This document shows, piece after piece, positions 47,114 to 58,636 of a DNA stretch of 64,000 bases (positions are counted from its first letter, which is position 1; each line of letters opens with the position of its first letter). The position numbers were made by a program, and so were the translations under genes. The notes beneath the pieces are model-generated. The model was not told where the DNA came from. It searched no databases and saw only the letters and a program-made list of their open reading frames with translations. Source of the DNA: Paraphysomonas bandaiensis (lineage: Eukaryota; Chrysophyceae); NCBI GenBank assembly GCA_965644295.1, contig CBFFRP010000053.1:25826-89825 (forward strand), written 5' to 3'.

Positions 47114-48484
47114 ATGTCTCTATTGAGACCGTGGCTGAGTCACATCAGTGTGCCCAGGGCCATTTACACTCCCTTACTGCTGCATTTTGTTGACCACCAC
47201 GCTTCCGACAAATTACCTGTCACACCATGTTGTACACGCTCCAAGCCCCCCTGCCTGGCCTTGCAACCTTCACCCTACTCAACTACTTCAGTTAAACAAC
47301 GTGCCTGCACCAATGCAGCGCTGACCGCATGCATATGCTATCACCTAAGGAGACACCTTCGTCTCCTACACGGTTCTCTACGGATACAACCACTTACAGC
47401 ATGGCTCGTGCGAGCAGATCCACGCAAACGGCCCCCATGTACCTTCTCTGCAACCCCTGTCTCCTCTCGACACCTCTCCACTGCACAACAGGGCCGTCTC
47501 CTGACGACAACCCAGCCCAACCCAACATGGTTTGTCTGTGGTCCATCCACCCAGCAGCCTACCCCCTCACCCTGTTCACCTATCACCCCCACAGCCCATC
47601 CATCTCATTGGATAGACACTGTATTCCGCATACGGTATACTCGACTACTGTACTACTGTGTCCTACAGGATGTATACCATTCCGTGTATACCTCTACTGC
47701 TGTTGGACACATCACCATGTCCATGTACCTGTATACCTGTACTGTTGGACACATCACCATGTCCATGTACCTGTATACCTGTACTGTTGGACACATCACC
47801 ATGTCCATGTACCTGTATACCGGTACTGTTGGACACATCACCAGCTCTCTCTCACTGTCCAACACACTCATAACACCACTGCAGTGTCATACACACACAC
47901 AGTACACTCTACCTCCTCCTAGAAAACCCCCAGACAAACTATCGCCTCTCCCTTCGTCTCTGATACCTTGCCGTCATCTTCCTTCCACACACTCTCTATG
48001 CCTCAGCCTGTACCCCCCTGCACCAACACAGACACTAACAAGGGCAGCCGAGGACGTCCGAGTGTCTCCTCCAGACCATCATCATCATCACGATCATCTC
48101 GTGCATAGGTCTATCAGAGTACTCGACCTCAGTGACTCTTGTTCTGTTGCGCAGTCTCACTCTCCTCAATCAGATGTTGCCTCTCTTGCACCATCACACT
48201 CCCTCTCGACTCCCTGTAGCTGGACACACCGGATGACCCTCACATCCCACCCCTGTACAGCTATACACCCTCTTGCATGTGTTCTCTACCGCTGGCTAAG
48301 ACAGCAAAAGAGCCGATTTCGACGCTTCTTCACAGTAGGCCATAACCTTTTGCAAGACCTTCATCCACATACCTCCGAGCCACTTGGAACAATGCCTAAA
48401 GGAAGGCCACCAGATCGCCAATCTCAGAAGGGCATATTACTGTTTCCCCTAACTGCCATAAGGCTAATAAGTCAGTCCCCGTGA
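47114..48484 (+). CDS. Open frame of 456 codons inside the nested retroelement, unrecognised
   Basis: An uninterrupted frame starting at ATG 47114, within the C/T-rich body. Composition is biased to Thr, Ser, Pro, His, Cys and Tyr. It includes a stretch of 42-bp tandem repeats that translate as repeating 14-residue units (TVGHITMSMYLYT-like). No reverse transcriptase, nuclease or zinc-finger motif was found. It may be an ORF1-like gene, or simply a stop-poor pyrimidine-rich sequence. The latter is quite possible. Confidence 0.25.
   Translation: MSLLRPWLSHISVPRAIYTPLLLHFVDHHASDKLPVTPCCTRSKPPCLALQPSPYSTTSVKQRACTNAALTACICYHLRRHLRLLHGSLRIQPLTAWLVRADPRKRPPCTFSATPVSSRHLSTAQQGRLLTTTQPNPTWFVCGPSTQQPTPSPCSPITPTAHPSHWIDTVFRIRYTRLLYYCVLQDVYHSVYTSTAVGHITMSMYLYTCTVGHITMSMYLYTCTVGHITMSMYLYTGTVGHITSSLSLSNTLITPLQCHTHTQYTLPPPRKPPDKLSPLPSSLIPCRHLPSTHSLCLSLYPPAPTQTLTRAAEDVRVSPPDHHHHHDHLVHRSIRVLDLSDSCSVAQSHSPQSDVASLAPSHSLSTPCSWTHRMTLTSHPCTAIHPLACVLYRWLRQQKSRFRRFFTVGHNLLQDLHPHTSEPLGTMPKGRPPDRQSQKGILLFPLTAIRLISQSP
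47701..47846. repeat. 42-bp minisatellite, about 3.5 units
   Basis: TGTTGGACACATCACCA begins at 47701, 47743, 47785 and 47827, an exact 42-bp period. The units are almost identical. Confidence 0.95.
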
Positions 48485-50003
48485 GGTACAAAAGGCTATC
48501 TATCATATAGCGAGTGGAGTCTCATCCCAAGAGGAGACCTCCAGATCACACGCGCCGGTGAGTCCCAGGACACACGATCATGGCGAGCCTCATAACACAC
48601 ACTAAGAACGGAAGTGGTTGCACCTTGGTGCTTGCGGCGACGCACAAGCAGCTTCTGTAGCGTTAAATAGTAGGATAAAAGAGTTTGTATTGATTAGTTA
48701 CGGGTAGTAGTCTAACTAGTATGACTAGCATTCTTCTAGCCACTAATTGGTGCAGGCTTTCAACGCCTATTGCTAAATAATCAGACATTCAATATAAACT
48801 CAATATTTCAAGGTGTTTGGGTGTCATTCTCTTGCAAGAATCTAGTCATAACAATCTTAGCTCTGTTTAACAACCTCTCACAAACATTGGTAGTGCTATA
48901 CGAATACTACATGCAACGATATCGTGTTGGAAGTTTGATGCGTGCTTTTTGGCGTTTTCGGTTGTCTTCCTCCTCATCATCTTTCTCTTCATCAAGTTCA
49001 CCTTCGTGTGCAGAGGTACATCATTTATCAAAAAGAGTCGCGCCTGTGCTTTTTCAGCGCGATTCAGTTCTTCTTTCTTACCGCGCTGGAGTTTGCTACT
49101 GCTCTCTCGAAATCTGCATTTTGAACAATTTCCGCGTCTGCACCCACCAAGTGAAATTTCATCCCAGGGCTCTGACGAATTGATTCATCAAGTTTGTTCA
49201 TTCAATGCCATCCTGTTGAAGAAATAAGAATGATAAGTATGGCTACCCAATGCTTCTAGTCCATTATTGTTGTACACACACACACACTACGGATCCTCTG
49301 TATTAAGGTATTCTTGCACACACACATACTTCTATTCCTCTGATAGTGGTACCTAACGGATACACTTATAACGTCATATACACTACTATACTTGAATATT
49401 TCGAAGCAGTTGAATATGCTATCACATTATTGCTATGTATCACATTTAACAATCGTTACGGAGGTACTCAGTTTGTTCTTTGCCAACGATCTTTGACATG
49501 ATATATTACTCTTGCATGCTGAGGTTAAAGTGTACACTAACCCTAATTACGACTAATAAATGATAACGTGACTGTGCACATACATCCATACTACTACTAC
49601 TAAATGGGTGTGTACCTGATCAGTAGCTAGTATCGTAATATGCTATATATAATTTACTCAACCTATTAATTGATAATTTAATTATTATTGGCAATTATTG
49701 CCGATATATTGAAAACCTATTAATTGTTACACAAGCCTGTTACCACGATTGATAACTATCTAGTCAAACACCATAATATTCAACTCGACGATGTCAGTGA
49801 GGCATTCTATGCTATTATCTATGTATATTACGTCTATACTAGGGATGGGAACACGAAATTTTTGATAAATACTGGTTTACAAGGAGGTAGCACATAGCAC
49901 ATAGCACATAGACATACTTTTTATTATACTCATCTATTACGCAAGACTATTATCTATTATTATATAACGGCACCATAAAGTTGACTAAATAGGAACTCAG
50001 CGA

Positions 50004-51553
50004 CTATTCTACTCTGGCTTTCTTTTTATATCTTCCCGCTGTATTAATGTCTCCTACTCCACTCCGCTTCGACATATACTTCTCCTTGACTCTTTCGTCC
50101 TGTCTTAGAGGCTGTCGGAAATCTGTAGTGTCCTGATCCACTAAATGTGTGTATTTAGTGCGCCCACGGAGACCAAACTTCTTGACCTGGAGCACCGCCG
50201 GTAAGGCCTCCCTATTATATTTATCTTCCAAAGTTGGCTCATTGTACTCCCGCAATCTGGCATCAACCTTTTTCTTATCATCGTCACCTTCTCCTCCGTC
50301 AACTTTTGTTCCGACCTCCACTGAAGACTCATCCATGTAGAAAACACCTTTGTGGTAATACTTCTGCATAAACTTCCACTTTTTCTTTTCCTTCTCTTTG
50401 AATTTCCCGAGGCGTCTATCTTCTTCCATGCGTTCTTCGTCGGTCATATTCCGACGCCGTTCTATATCCTGCGCCTCTAATATCATACGCTCCCGAGTTT
50501 CGGCTTCTCTCTTCATGCGACGGATTTCTCGCACCTTCCAGTTCTCGAATTCTGCGTCATCTTCAAGATCATCTGTGTCATCTGGTAGACCTGCATCTGA
50601 GTCTGCATCTGTATTATCCAGCGTCTCTTTTTCCTCCTGACGACGTAATGACTCCGCGACGAGTACACGAGTCTGGTGCTTCCGCGATTCCAGTTTCAGA
50701 AGCTCACTTTGTCTGGCGAGTTCTTTGGCAGCCTCCTCCTCTTCCCTTGCCTTGATAGTGTCCCTCCTGCCTTTCGGAACAAACAGTGGCTTCAGCATTG
50801 CTCCTCGTCCACCATCTTCTTCATCACTTTCCTCTTCTGCGCTATCTGTCTCATATTCCGAACTGCTCTCATCATCTGGGCCACCGTCTCTGGAGACCAC
50901 ACCGTCACCATCTGTAGCAGCAGCAGACTCTAACTCCATACGACGTTGCGCCAATTTATCCTTTACCCTCTGTCTTCGGGCCGCGATTTCCTCCTCGTCT
51001 TCCTCACGCTCCCTTTCTGCTTGCATAACCTCCAGTTGGTGTAGAAGTTTCGAATCGCCTTCAAGTACCTCTCCATCTCTCACACCAGCCTCCTCCTCAC
51101 TACCAGAGTCTTCATCATCGTCAAGCACCTGAGCTTCATGTATGCGACGACGTGATCTCGCTGAACCCTTAGGCTTTGACTGTGATATCCGCGCCAGTCT
51201 CCTGTCTAGCTCTGCAGGTTCTCCTTGGGTTCCTCCATCTATACTTATCGTTACCTCCTCTTCTTCATCTTTCACCCATGCTGGAGTTTGACCCGGAAAA
51301 TATCGTCTATATACACACACGTAACAACACTACACATATATATAACTATACACATCTATATATACATATATAACTACACACATTACAACACATACACAGG
51401 GAAGATATACCTTGTACGTTTCGATATATCTAATTTAGGTGCAGGTGCCTCATATGTCTCTGTCTGAGTCTCATCTGTGGGTTTAAAGGCAGTTGTTTCA
51501 CCAACTTGATCGGGTAATAGAAGAGCTAAATCTCTAGCTCCAAAGGATGACAT
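50004..51553 (-). CDS. MFAP1: Microfibrillar-associated protein 1 homologue (spliceosomal MFAP1)
   Basis: Exons in coding order 51553-51411 and 51306-50004, 481 residues. The start MSSFGARDLALLL reads through a splice (phase 2) into RRYFPGQTPAWVKDEE, a conserved MFAP1 N-terminal motif. The centre is acidic, with Arg/Glu-rich helices (EELARQSELLKLESRKHQTR-type). The C-terminal family block is complete: WKFMQKYYHKGVFYMDE, PTLEDKYNREALPAVLQVKK, FGLRGRTKYTHLVDQDTTDF, then a basic tail. Despite its name, MFAP1 is a nuclear protein of the spliceosomal B complex, working with Prp38. The gene is divergent from the beta-helix membrane protein across 564 bp. Confidence 0.95.
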
Positions 51554-52117
51554 TTATTGTTATATTAATTACAAGTGGAATATATATATGGCATCTGTAA
51601 TGTACATGTATATATATGTGGGGTGCCATGCATGCAGCATTGTACATATAGCTATATATGTATACGTACAGCAGTGTATAGTATGACACACTGTAAACTG
51701 CTGTATACGCTTGTATAGGCTGTGCTCATCTAAAGCATAAAATCATCGATATCTCAGATAAACTTATTAAAAAATATAGGATTTTCTATATATATCAGAA
51801 GGTTCTGCTGATATTCATGACTATACGGTATACACGTACATATGTATATAAAAGGTGGTCTTGTATACTGCTGTATATGTACTCTGCACAACTCACAAGC
51901 ATGGTATGGTACGATATAAGCAGTCCATATACCGTGTATACCTATACCGACTGCTGTGCACACAGTACAGTACACAGAAAGAATTTGGTACAGGACTACA
52001 GCTGTATATACCGTATACCGCCACTGCTGTGTTAAGCCAATGAGGCTGGTCAGGCTGCAGGTATCTGCAGGGGTATGTAGACGGCACAGATCTAGAGAGG
52101 AATCTTCTCTCATCTCA
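51554..52117. other. Divergent intergenic region
   Basis: Lies between MFAP1 (-) and the beta-helix gene (+). Rich in TATATA, TGTATA and CTGCTGTATA repeats. No gene. An open frame extends upstream of the chosen start at 52118 into this region, but it has no recognisable protein character before the signal peptide. Confidence 0.5.
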
Positions 52118-55100
52118 ATGAAAGAATGTATCTTTATGGCCCATCGTACTGTTATCATGCTGCTAGTACTGCTATCCTGTGTAGCTGCGATGAAACAGTC
52201 CGAATGGAGTCCTCGTCCGGCCTATGCAGAGTCCACGTGGAATATATCGCTTAGTTTAGATGATACAGCCACTGTATGTGAACCGATTGGTCTTCTTCAC
52301 TCTCTCAATGTATCTTCTGTTAGTGTTGATGTTAGGAATTCACTCACTAATGAAAGTTATGGTGGCGATCGTATTTTAAAGTTTGTTCGAATCTCACCAC
52401 CTGGCGATCATGATGTAGAGAGTGCAGTTTGTCTTGAAGTTGAAGGTTCAAAGGATAAATCTTTTTCTGAATACTGTGGTACTGTTTATTCTCTTTCTGC
52501 ATGGGATGTGGTCAGACACTTTATTGATATTGAAGGCCACTGGAGCGTATGTTTTAAACTTGCAAATGAGTTTGTTGTGAATGCAATGCCCCGACAACAT
52601 CATTTCTCATATAATCGTTCTGGTCAGTATGTGTTTACGAATTCCGTTAATGTAACTAGCTTTATCATTGTTACTTCCTTCTTGGAATGGGATGAGCCAG
52701 CCCCCAATGTCCAAGATATATTAACCCAGCTTGAGTATGCGGCTACCCCTGTGGTAGTGGTAGTAGACTCTGTATTGGACACTCTCCCCGATGCCTCGCT
52801 TTGTAGCTCTAATGGTAGTGCCACGAGTGGGTCGTGTACTCTTCGATCGGCGATGGCATACTGTATCTCGATTTCTTCCACATCAGACAAATGCATCATT
52901 ACAATGCCCTCGGATGAGATAATCTTTCTCAACGACACTCTTGGTGAGTTGGTTATAGAAGATGTCACCGTCAGTATTACATTAGAGGGAAATGGTTGCA
53001 CTCTATCTACCAATTTAACAGAGCGGAATTCGGTTAGAATGCTCAGGGCTTCAGTATCCACTTCTCATGTTCTTCACTTGACCCTGAAAAACTTGAATGT
53101 AGAGCAATTCGGAGATGGATCGACAGATGGAGGTGCGATATATCTCGAAGGGGTTACATCAGTTCGTTTTGATGATGTGTCATTTGCACAAAACTGGGGG
53201 CTGCAAGGTGGATCAATATATGCGACAGATTGCAGCAACGTTAGTATCTCAGATAGTCACTTTATGATGTCGAGGGCCGAAAGCGATGGCGGGGCAATAT
53301 ATGTTGATGAATACTGTGACGATTGGAGTATCACCAACACATTATTTATCAGTAATAACGCCTCCAGTGGAAATGGTGGAGCTGTGTGCTCTAACTCCCA
53401 TAACAACTACATGCGTTTCAGTGGCTGTGTCTTTACTGGTAATGAAGCAAGTTATGGTGGTGGTGTGTCATTTGAATTTCTATCCAATGACATCGATATA
53501 TTGAATACTTCGTTTTCAGATAATGTGGGCACAGAAGGTTCCAGTATATACCTGAATAATATCATCGACACTGTTTCAATCGACAATTGTAGTTTTGTTG
53601 GTGACTTTGTACACACTGGTGTTTTGAGTGTTGCTTCTTCGTGCTCTGACGTGTGGATAACAAATAGTGTGTTCCGAGATAATATTGCGACTTCCTTTAG
53701 TGTGATTGTTCTTTCGACTAGTAATGATCACATTCACATGGACGGGTTACTATTCGAATCAAACGATGTATATCAAGGGGTAGTGGGGATTCTCTACAGT
53801 AATTCGTATGTGACGATAAGGCGTTGTGAATTTAGAGACAACACCGGTTCTGCTATATATGTCATGACGGGAAACTACGATTATGCTGTTGAAGATACCA
53901 CTTTTACTAGGAACAGTTGTCAGGGCTCTGGCGCTGTATATGTAGCTGATAATAACACTTATAACTCATTTCGAAACTGTACGTGGACAGATAATATAGC
54001 CGTCTCTGGGGCAGGTGGAGGTCTTTTTTTTGAAACGATGAATAATTTCCTCTCCATAGAAGATTGCAGATTTTATAATAACTCCGCGGATACTAATGGA
54101 GGAGCATTGGCTATATATGACCAGCACTATGACATCAGCCTATTGAATTGTACTTTTGAATCGAACAAAGCTGGACTCTATGGTGGCAATATCTATATTT
54201 CGCAACTGAATAATGCTATTAGAATTGAGAAAAGTGGTATGAGCAGCGGAATGGCAGCATATGGAGGAGGAATTCGATTTGAATACAGTAATTCCATGAT
54301 TGACATAATGGATTGCATGTTTCAGCACAATACTGGTATGGAGCACTCAGCGTTGTCTCTGGGTAAACAGAATACACAGGTAAAGATTACAAATTGCAAT
54401 TTTGTAAACAACTCTGCTTTGATTACTGGTTCTGGTGGTGCCATTGGTGCCACAGAGAGTAATGCATTTGTTGAGATCAATGATTGTCAGTTCATAAAAA
54501 ATATGGCTCCTCTCAATGGTAAGGAAGTCTTCGACCTATACTCATACGATTAGTCATTGATAGTGTTTTTTTAGGCGGGGCCATTGTGCTTTCGAAAAGC
54601 AACACATATTTTAGCTTGGAGAGATCCTTATTCGAGGCAAACGAAGCTGCTTACAATGGGGGGGCAATTTTTATGGACGACAGCAATTACAATATCGACG
54701 TATCACATTGCAACTTTACCAGAAACATCGCGACCTATGACGGAGGAGCAGTGTATGTCGCGTACCATAGTATTCAAATATACTTTAATTTTTCGGTGTT
54801 TTTGTTTAACAACGCTATAAATGGAGCAGGGATCTGTATCAATAGTCAAAACATTGAAGTTTTTGTTCAGAATAGTGTCTTTTATAAGAACGTAGTTCGT
54901 GATAACGGTGGAGCTGTATTTATTAAAGATGGCAATATCGAAGTATACCTATTCAATAACATGATCGAGTTTAATTCAGCCCTCTACGGTGGTGGTATTT
55001 CCATGCACAGTGGAAATCAAATTACACAGATTGCAAACTGCACATTTATGAGCAATACTGGACTCAGTGCTGGAGGTGCTGTGTATTCCACTATTTCCAA

Positions 55101-58100
55101 CGACAACTTTGTCATTGAGCAATGTACTTTAAGTCAGAATGACGCGGCTTATGGAGCAGCTGTCCTACTTGGAGAAGATCATAGATATTTCATCATGAGA
55201 AATTGCAACGCTTATGGAAATAGAGCAACATATGGGGCAGCGGTATACATATCAGGTTTTAACTCATACATTTCCATTGCAGCATGCAATATTACCGGGA
55301 ATGAGGCAACTTCGACTGGGGGTGGAATATATAGTTTGGCTGATTACGTTGTGGTTGAGTTCTCAATCATAAGTGAAAACAGGGCACAGATTGGAGCAGG
55401 AATGTTTTTTGATACGAACGAAATATATATATCTGGTTCTAACTCATACATTTCCATTGCAGCATGCAATATTACCGGGAATGAGGCAACTTCGACTGGG
55501 GGTGGAATATATAGTTTGGCTGATAGCATTGTGGTTGACTTCTCAATCATAAGTGAAAACAGGGCACAGATTGGAGCAGGAATGTTTTTTGATACGAACG
55601 AAATATATATATCTGGTTCTAACTCACACGTTTCCATTGCAGCATGCAATATTACCGGGAATGAGGCAACTTCGACTGGGGGTGGAATATATAGTTTGGC
55701 TGATAACATTGTTGTTGGGTACTCAATCATAAGTGAAAACAGGGCACAGATTGGAGCAGGAATGTTTTTTGATACCAACGAAATAATTCGAATTTACGGC
55801 AGTGATTTTGTTAATAATACTGCCTCTGCGCAAGGCGGTGGTATTTCTGCTACGACATGCACATTTATTTATGTACTGGAGTCCAAATTTCTGCGTAACA
55901 GTGGGATAAGTGGAGGTGCTATTGTACTCATCAAGAATAACGTCATTCGTATCAGTGAAAGTGATTTCGTTTTAAATAATGGTTCGCTCGGTGGAGCAAT
56001 ACTAAGCACTTCTTCAGTCAATGTGTCTCTTAATGGCTGCGTATTCGATAGTAATCTTGCTGAGATTGGAGGAGCGTGTTATTCGACTAACGATGAACTG
56101 TTAGAGTACGTCGCTGTGGCTTTTTATAGTAATTCTGCTGATCAAGGTGGTGCTCTCTATCTGCAACAGTCAGATAGTTGCAGTGTCACATCCTGCGTTT
56201 TTAGCAGTAATAAAGCTTCGACTAGTTCAGGGTCTGCTATTTGGATATCGGATTCGCTGTCAAGGATGACCACTAATCAATTCGTTAGTAACAGTGCCAA
56301 AAGTGGCGGTGGTACCGTATACTGGTCTGCTTTGAGTGGAATGATGGAGCCAGACGGTTTGCGTACAGATAGCAATTTATTCAGAAATAACTCTGCTGCA
56401 TATGGAGCCGACTGGGCCACCGAAGGCATCAGAATCGATATTGATAAGAGCGTTATTAATGTTGATCAATACAGTTCTCCTATTCCCGAATTGAGTGTGG
56501 TGATGCAGGATTACTATGATCAAACTGTCGTAACTGAATCTGCGGCTTTAGTTGAGATATCCATTCTCTCCGAATATTTGACGCCGGAAATGTGTTACGA
56601 CGGTGTGGGATACATAACAGGCGATTACGTTGAGTTTATGGTTGGCGGAGTTGCTAATATTTCGGAACTTCAAGCGTATTGTGCTCCTGGTTATACTTTA
56701 GGTCTTAATGTGTCGACCTCATCTTTTTGCGTGGAATCGGTTAGTTTGTCTCTTACAGCGTCATTTCTATTGAATTTCAGGGAATGTTCACGTGGCGAGT
56801 ACTATAGTAGTAAGGCATGCTTATTGTGTGCTAATGGTACGTACAGTCTAAAGGAAAATGCCGATTTATCGGTGACGCAGTGTGTTGAATGTCCACAAGA
56901 AGCAGAATCTTGTTATGGAGACCAGTTGAAGCTGAAAGAAGGTTACTGGCGTTTGAATTACGATGCGACGAGTATTCTTGCATGTCCACTTGACAAGAGA
57001 AGCTGCATTGGTGGTTGGGGTACAGGGAACGATCTCTGTGCAGAGGGTCATATTGACGCTCTATGTGCCGTGTGTGACGCATCGTATTTCTATAATTCAG
57101 CTTCAGGGAAATGTGAAAAATGCGAGGAGTCAAGCTGGGGCGACCCACTGATGTGTATTGGTGTCATTATTGTAATAGCAAGTCTTTTGTTTCTCGTAGT
57201 AAAGAGGTATCCCGATTTATCACCGACTAACTTATTGAAAAAAGTGACCATCCAAGTAATGACCTGGCGGAGTGTACGGTTTGAGAATAGAATGGAATTA
57301 GATGAATATCTTGCCATCCTAACACGCCGTCTTCAATCCCGGCTGAAGGTCTACGTAGTGTTTTATCAAATCGTGTCATCACTGCCGTTTGTATTGTACG
57401 ATTCTAAGTTTCCTCTGTCCTATATGGAGGTTGCTTCGGTGCTGAATGTGGCGAGCCTTACTACCTCTCACAGTTCCCTTGTCGGGTGTAGTTTCGCAAA
57501 ACTGGACTATATTGATTTCCTTATGATTGACACTCTATACCCGATTGCGTTGAGTCTCTGTATGTGGTGCGTGTGTAGAATACATGTATTTCTAAAGTGT
57601 AGAACAGGCACACATGAAGTAGTGAAGTTGCAGTCTAATTATTTTTCAGTGTGGTTGATGATTATGTATCTCTTGTTACCAGGAATATCAACAACAATAT
57701 TTCGAACCTACAGCTGTCAAAATGTTGATCCAGATAATGTCGAAGAAGGTTCTAATTGGTACATGCGAGCAGACTACAGCGTCTCGTGTTCTTCGAATAG
57801 ATACTTCTTTGGAGCATTATGGGCGGCAGTTATGCTTGTAGTATACCCAATCGGGATCCCATTTTTATTCTTCGTGCTTCTCTATCGGTCCCGTGTTATG
57901 ATTAAAAGTAGACACATGGTTTTTAGAAATACAAAATGCGAATCGATCAGGGAAGTAGAACTCAAGCCTTTACGAATTTTGTATGACTTCTACAAGCCTG
58001 AACGATGGTGGTGGGAGCTTGTTGAAACATCTTTTCGTTTAAACTTTACCGGGCTATTGATAGTTGTTAAACAAGGATCTGCTACCCAAGTCATCGTGGG

Positions 58101-58500
58101 GATAGCAGTTGCAATTGCTTATATTAAATTGTACCAAGTGTACACGCCGTATTCAGATTCATTCATCGGCTCTATTAAAGAATTGACCATGTGGCAACTA
58201 TTCGCGGTGTTGCTTCTTGTGCTTATTGTCAAAGCTGATTTTAGCGATGTTAATGACGCGAGACTGGGCGTTGCATTCATATTTGCCGTCTTCATCAATC
58301 TCGTATTTGAAATGGCATTAGTATTCATCCGTGCTGTTAATAAGGATGGTGCTGCTAGTAAGTGCGATATTTTAGGGCATAATGATGACGTCATAATGCA
58401 CAATGAAATTGGGAACGAAGTTTTACGGCGTCGTTCTCCCAAGGCTGATGTCCAAGGAGCTGTAGAGCTTCAGGAACGACAGACATCTACTTGTTTTTGA
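52118..58500 (+). CDS. Pmp/parallel beta-helix ectodomain with multi-pass membrane C-terminus
   Basis: Exons 52118-54518 and 54575-58500, 2108 residues. Start chosen at ATG 52118 (or 52136), just before a signal peptide (VIMLLVLLSCVAA). Residues about 320-1480 are right-handed beta-helix repeats with the chlamydial-Pmp signature GG[AG]I[YF] followed by F..N.A, for example DGGAIYVDE and SGGAVYSTI. A Cys-rich segment follows at about 56780-57130 (CLLCANGTYSLKENA, then DALCAVC). The last 450 residues hold about 8 hydrophobic segments with KPERWWWELVETSFRLNFTG between them, an arrangement common in stramenopile surface proteins. The likely role is a surface receptor or channel-like adhesin; ligand unknown. 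Three almost identical 180-bp units lie at 55261-55800. Confidence 0.85.
55261..55800 (+). repeat. Three 180-bp tandem units in the beta-helix region
   Basis: AACTCATACATTTCCATTGC starts at 55261 and 55441, and with two changes at 55621, exactly 180 bp apart. Each unit adds 60 residues (two beta-helix coils) and keeps the frame. Only a handful of differences separate the units, pointing to recent duplication. Confidence 0.97.
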
Positions 58501-58636
58501 GGTATTGGTAATTTCCGAGAGATTAAAAACGCAGTCATTTCGTTTACCCTCACTATTTCTTAACAGTATATAAAAAATTTCAAATAAATAATTTTAAAAT
58601 ATCATTTCTGTCGCAAATTTAGTGACTTGTATGTTG

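Larger units (their letters stand above)
47044..48795 (+). mobile_element. Retroelement inserted in the hAT element, 13-bp target duplication
   Basis: AAACTCAATATTT occurs at 47031-47043 and 48796-48808, directly flanking the unit. The last 190 bp (48604-48795) are the tail common to the SINE-like copies, and the 90 bp before (about 48510-48600) match the copy at 58.6-59.1 kb. Long variable target duplications plus a fixed 3' end indicate target-primed (non-LTR) insertion, here probably 5'-truncated. The body is C/T-rich on the plus strand and unlike its surroundings. Confidence 0.75.
46861..49738 (-). mobile_element. hAT-type transposon, second family, with nested insertion
   Basis: The left end AGGCTTGGGTAACAATTAAT (46861) is the inverse of the right end (49716-49738) at 21 of 23 positions. 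The flanks share TTACCAC (46854-46860 and 49740-49746), consistent with an 8-bp hAT duplication with one mismatch. The minus strand at about 48810-49230 carries transposase relics: an acidic/basic stretch (EEEDNRKRQKARIKLP), a stop, then TTNVCERLLNRAKIVMTRF, the hATC motif. A retroelement occupies 47044-48795. The transposase is inactive. Confidence 0.75.
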
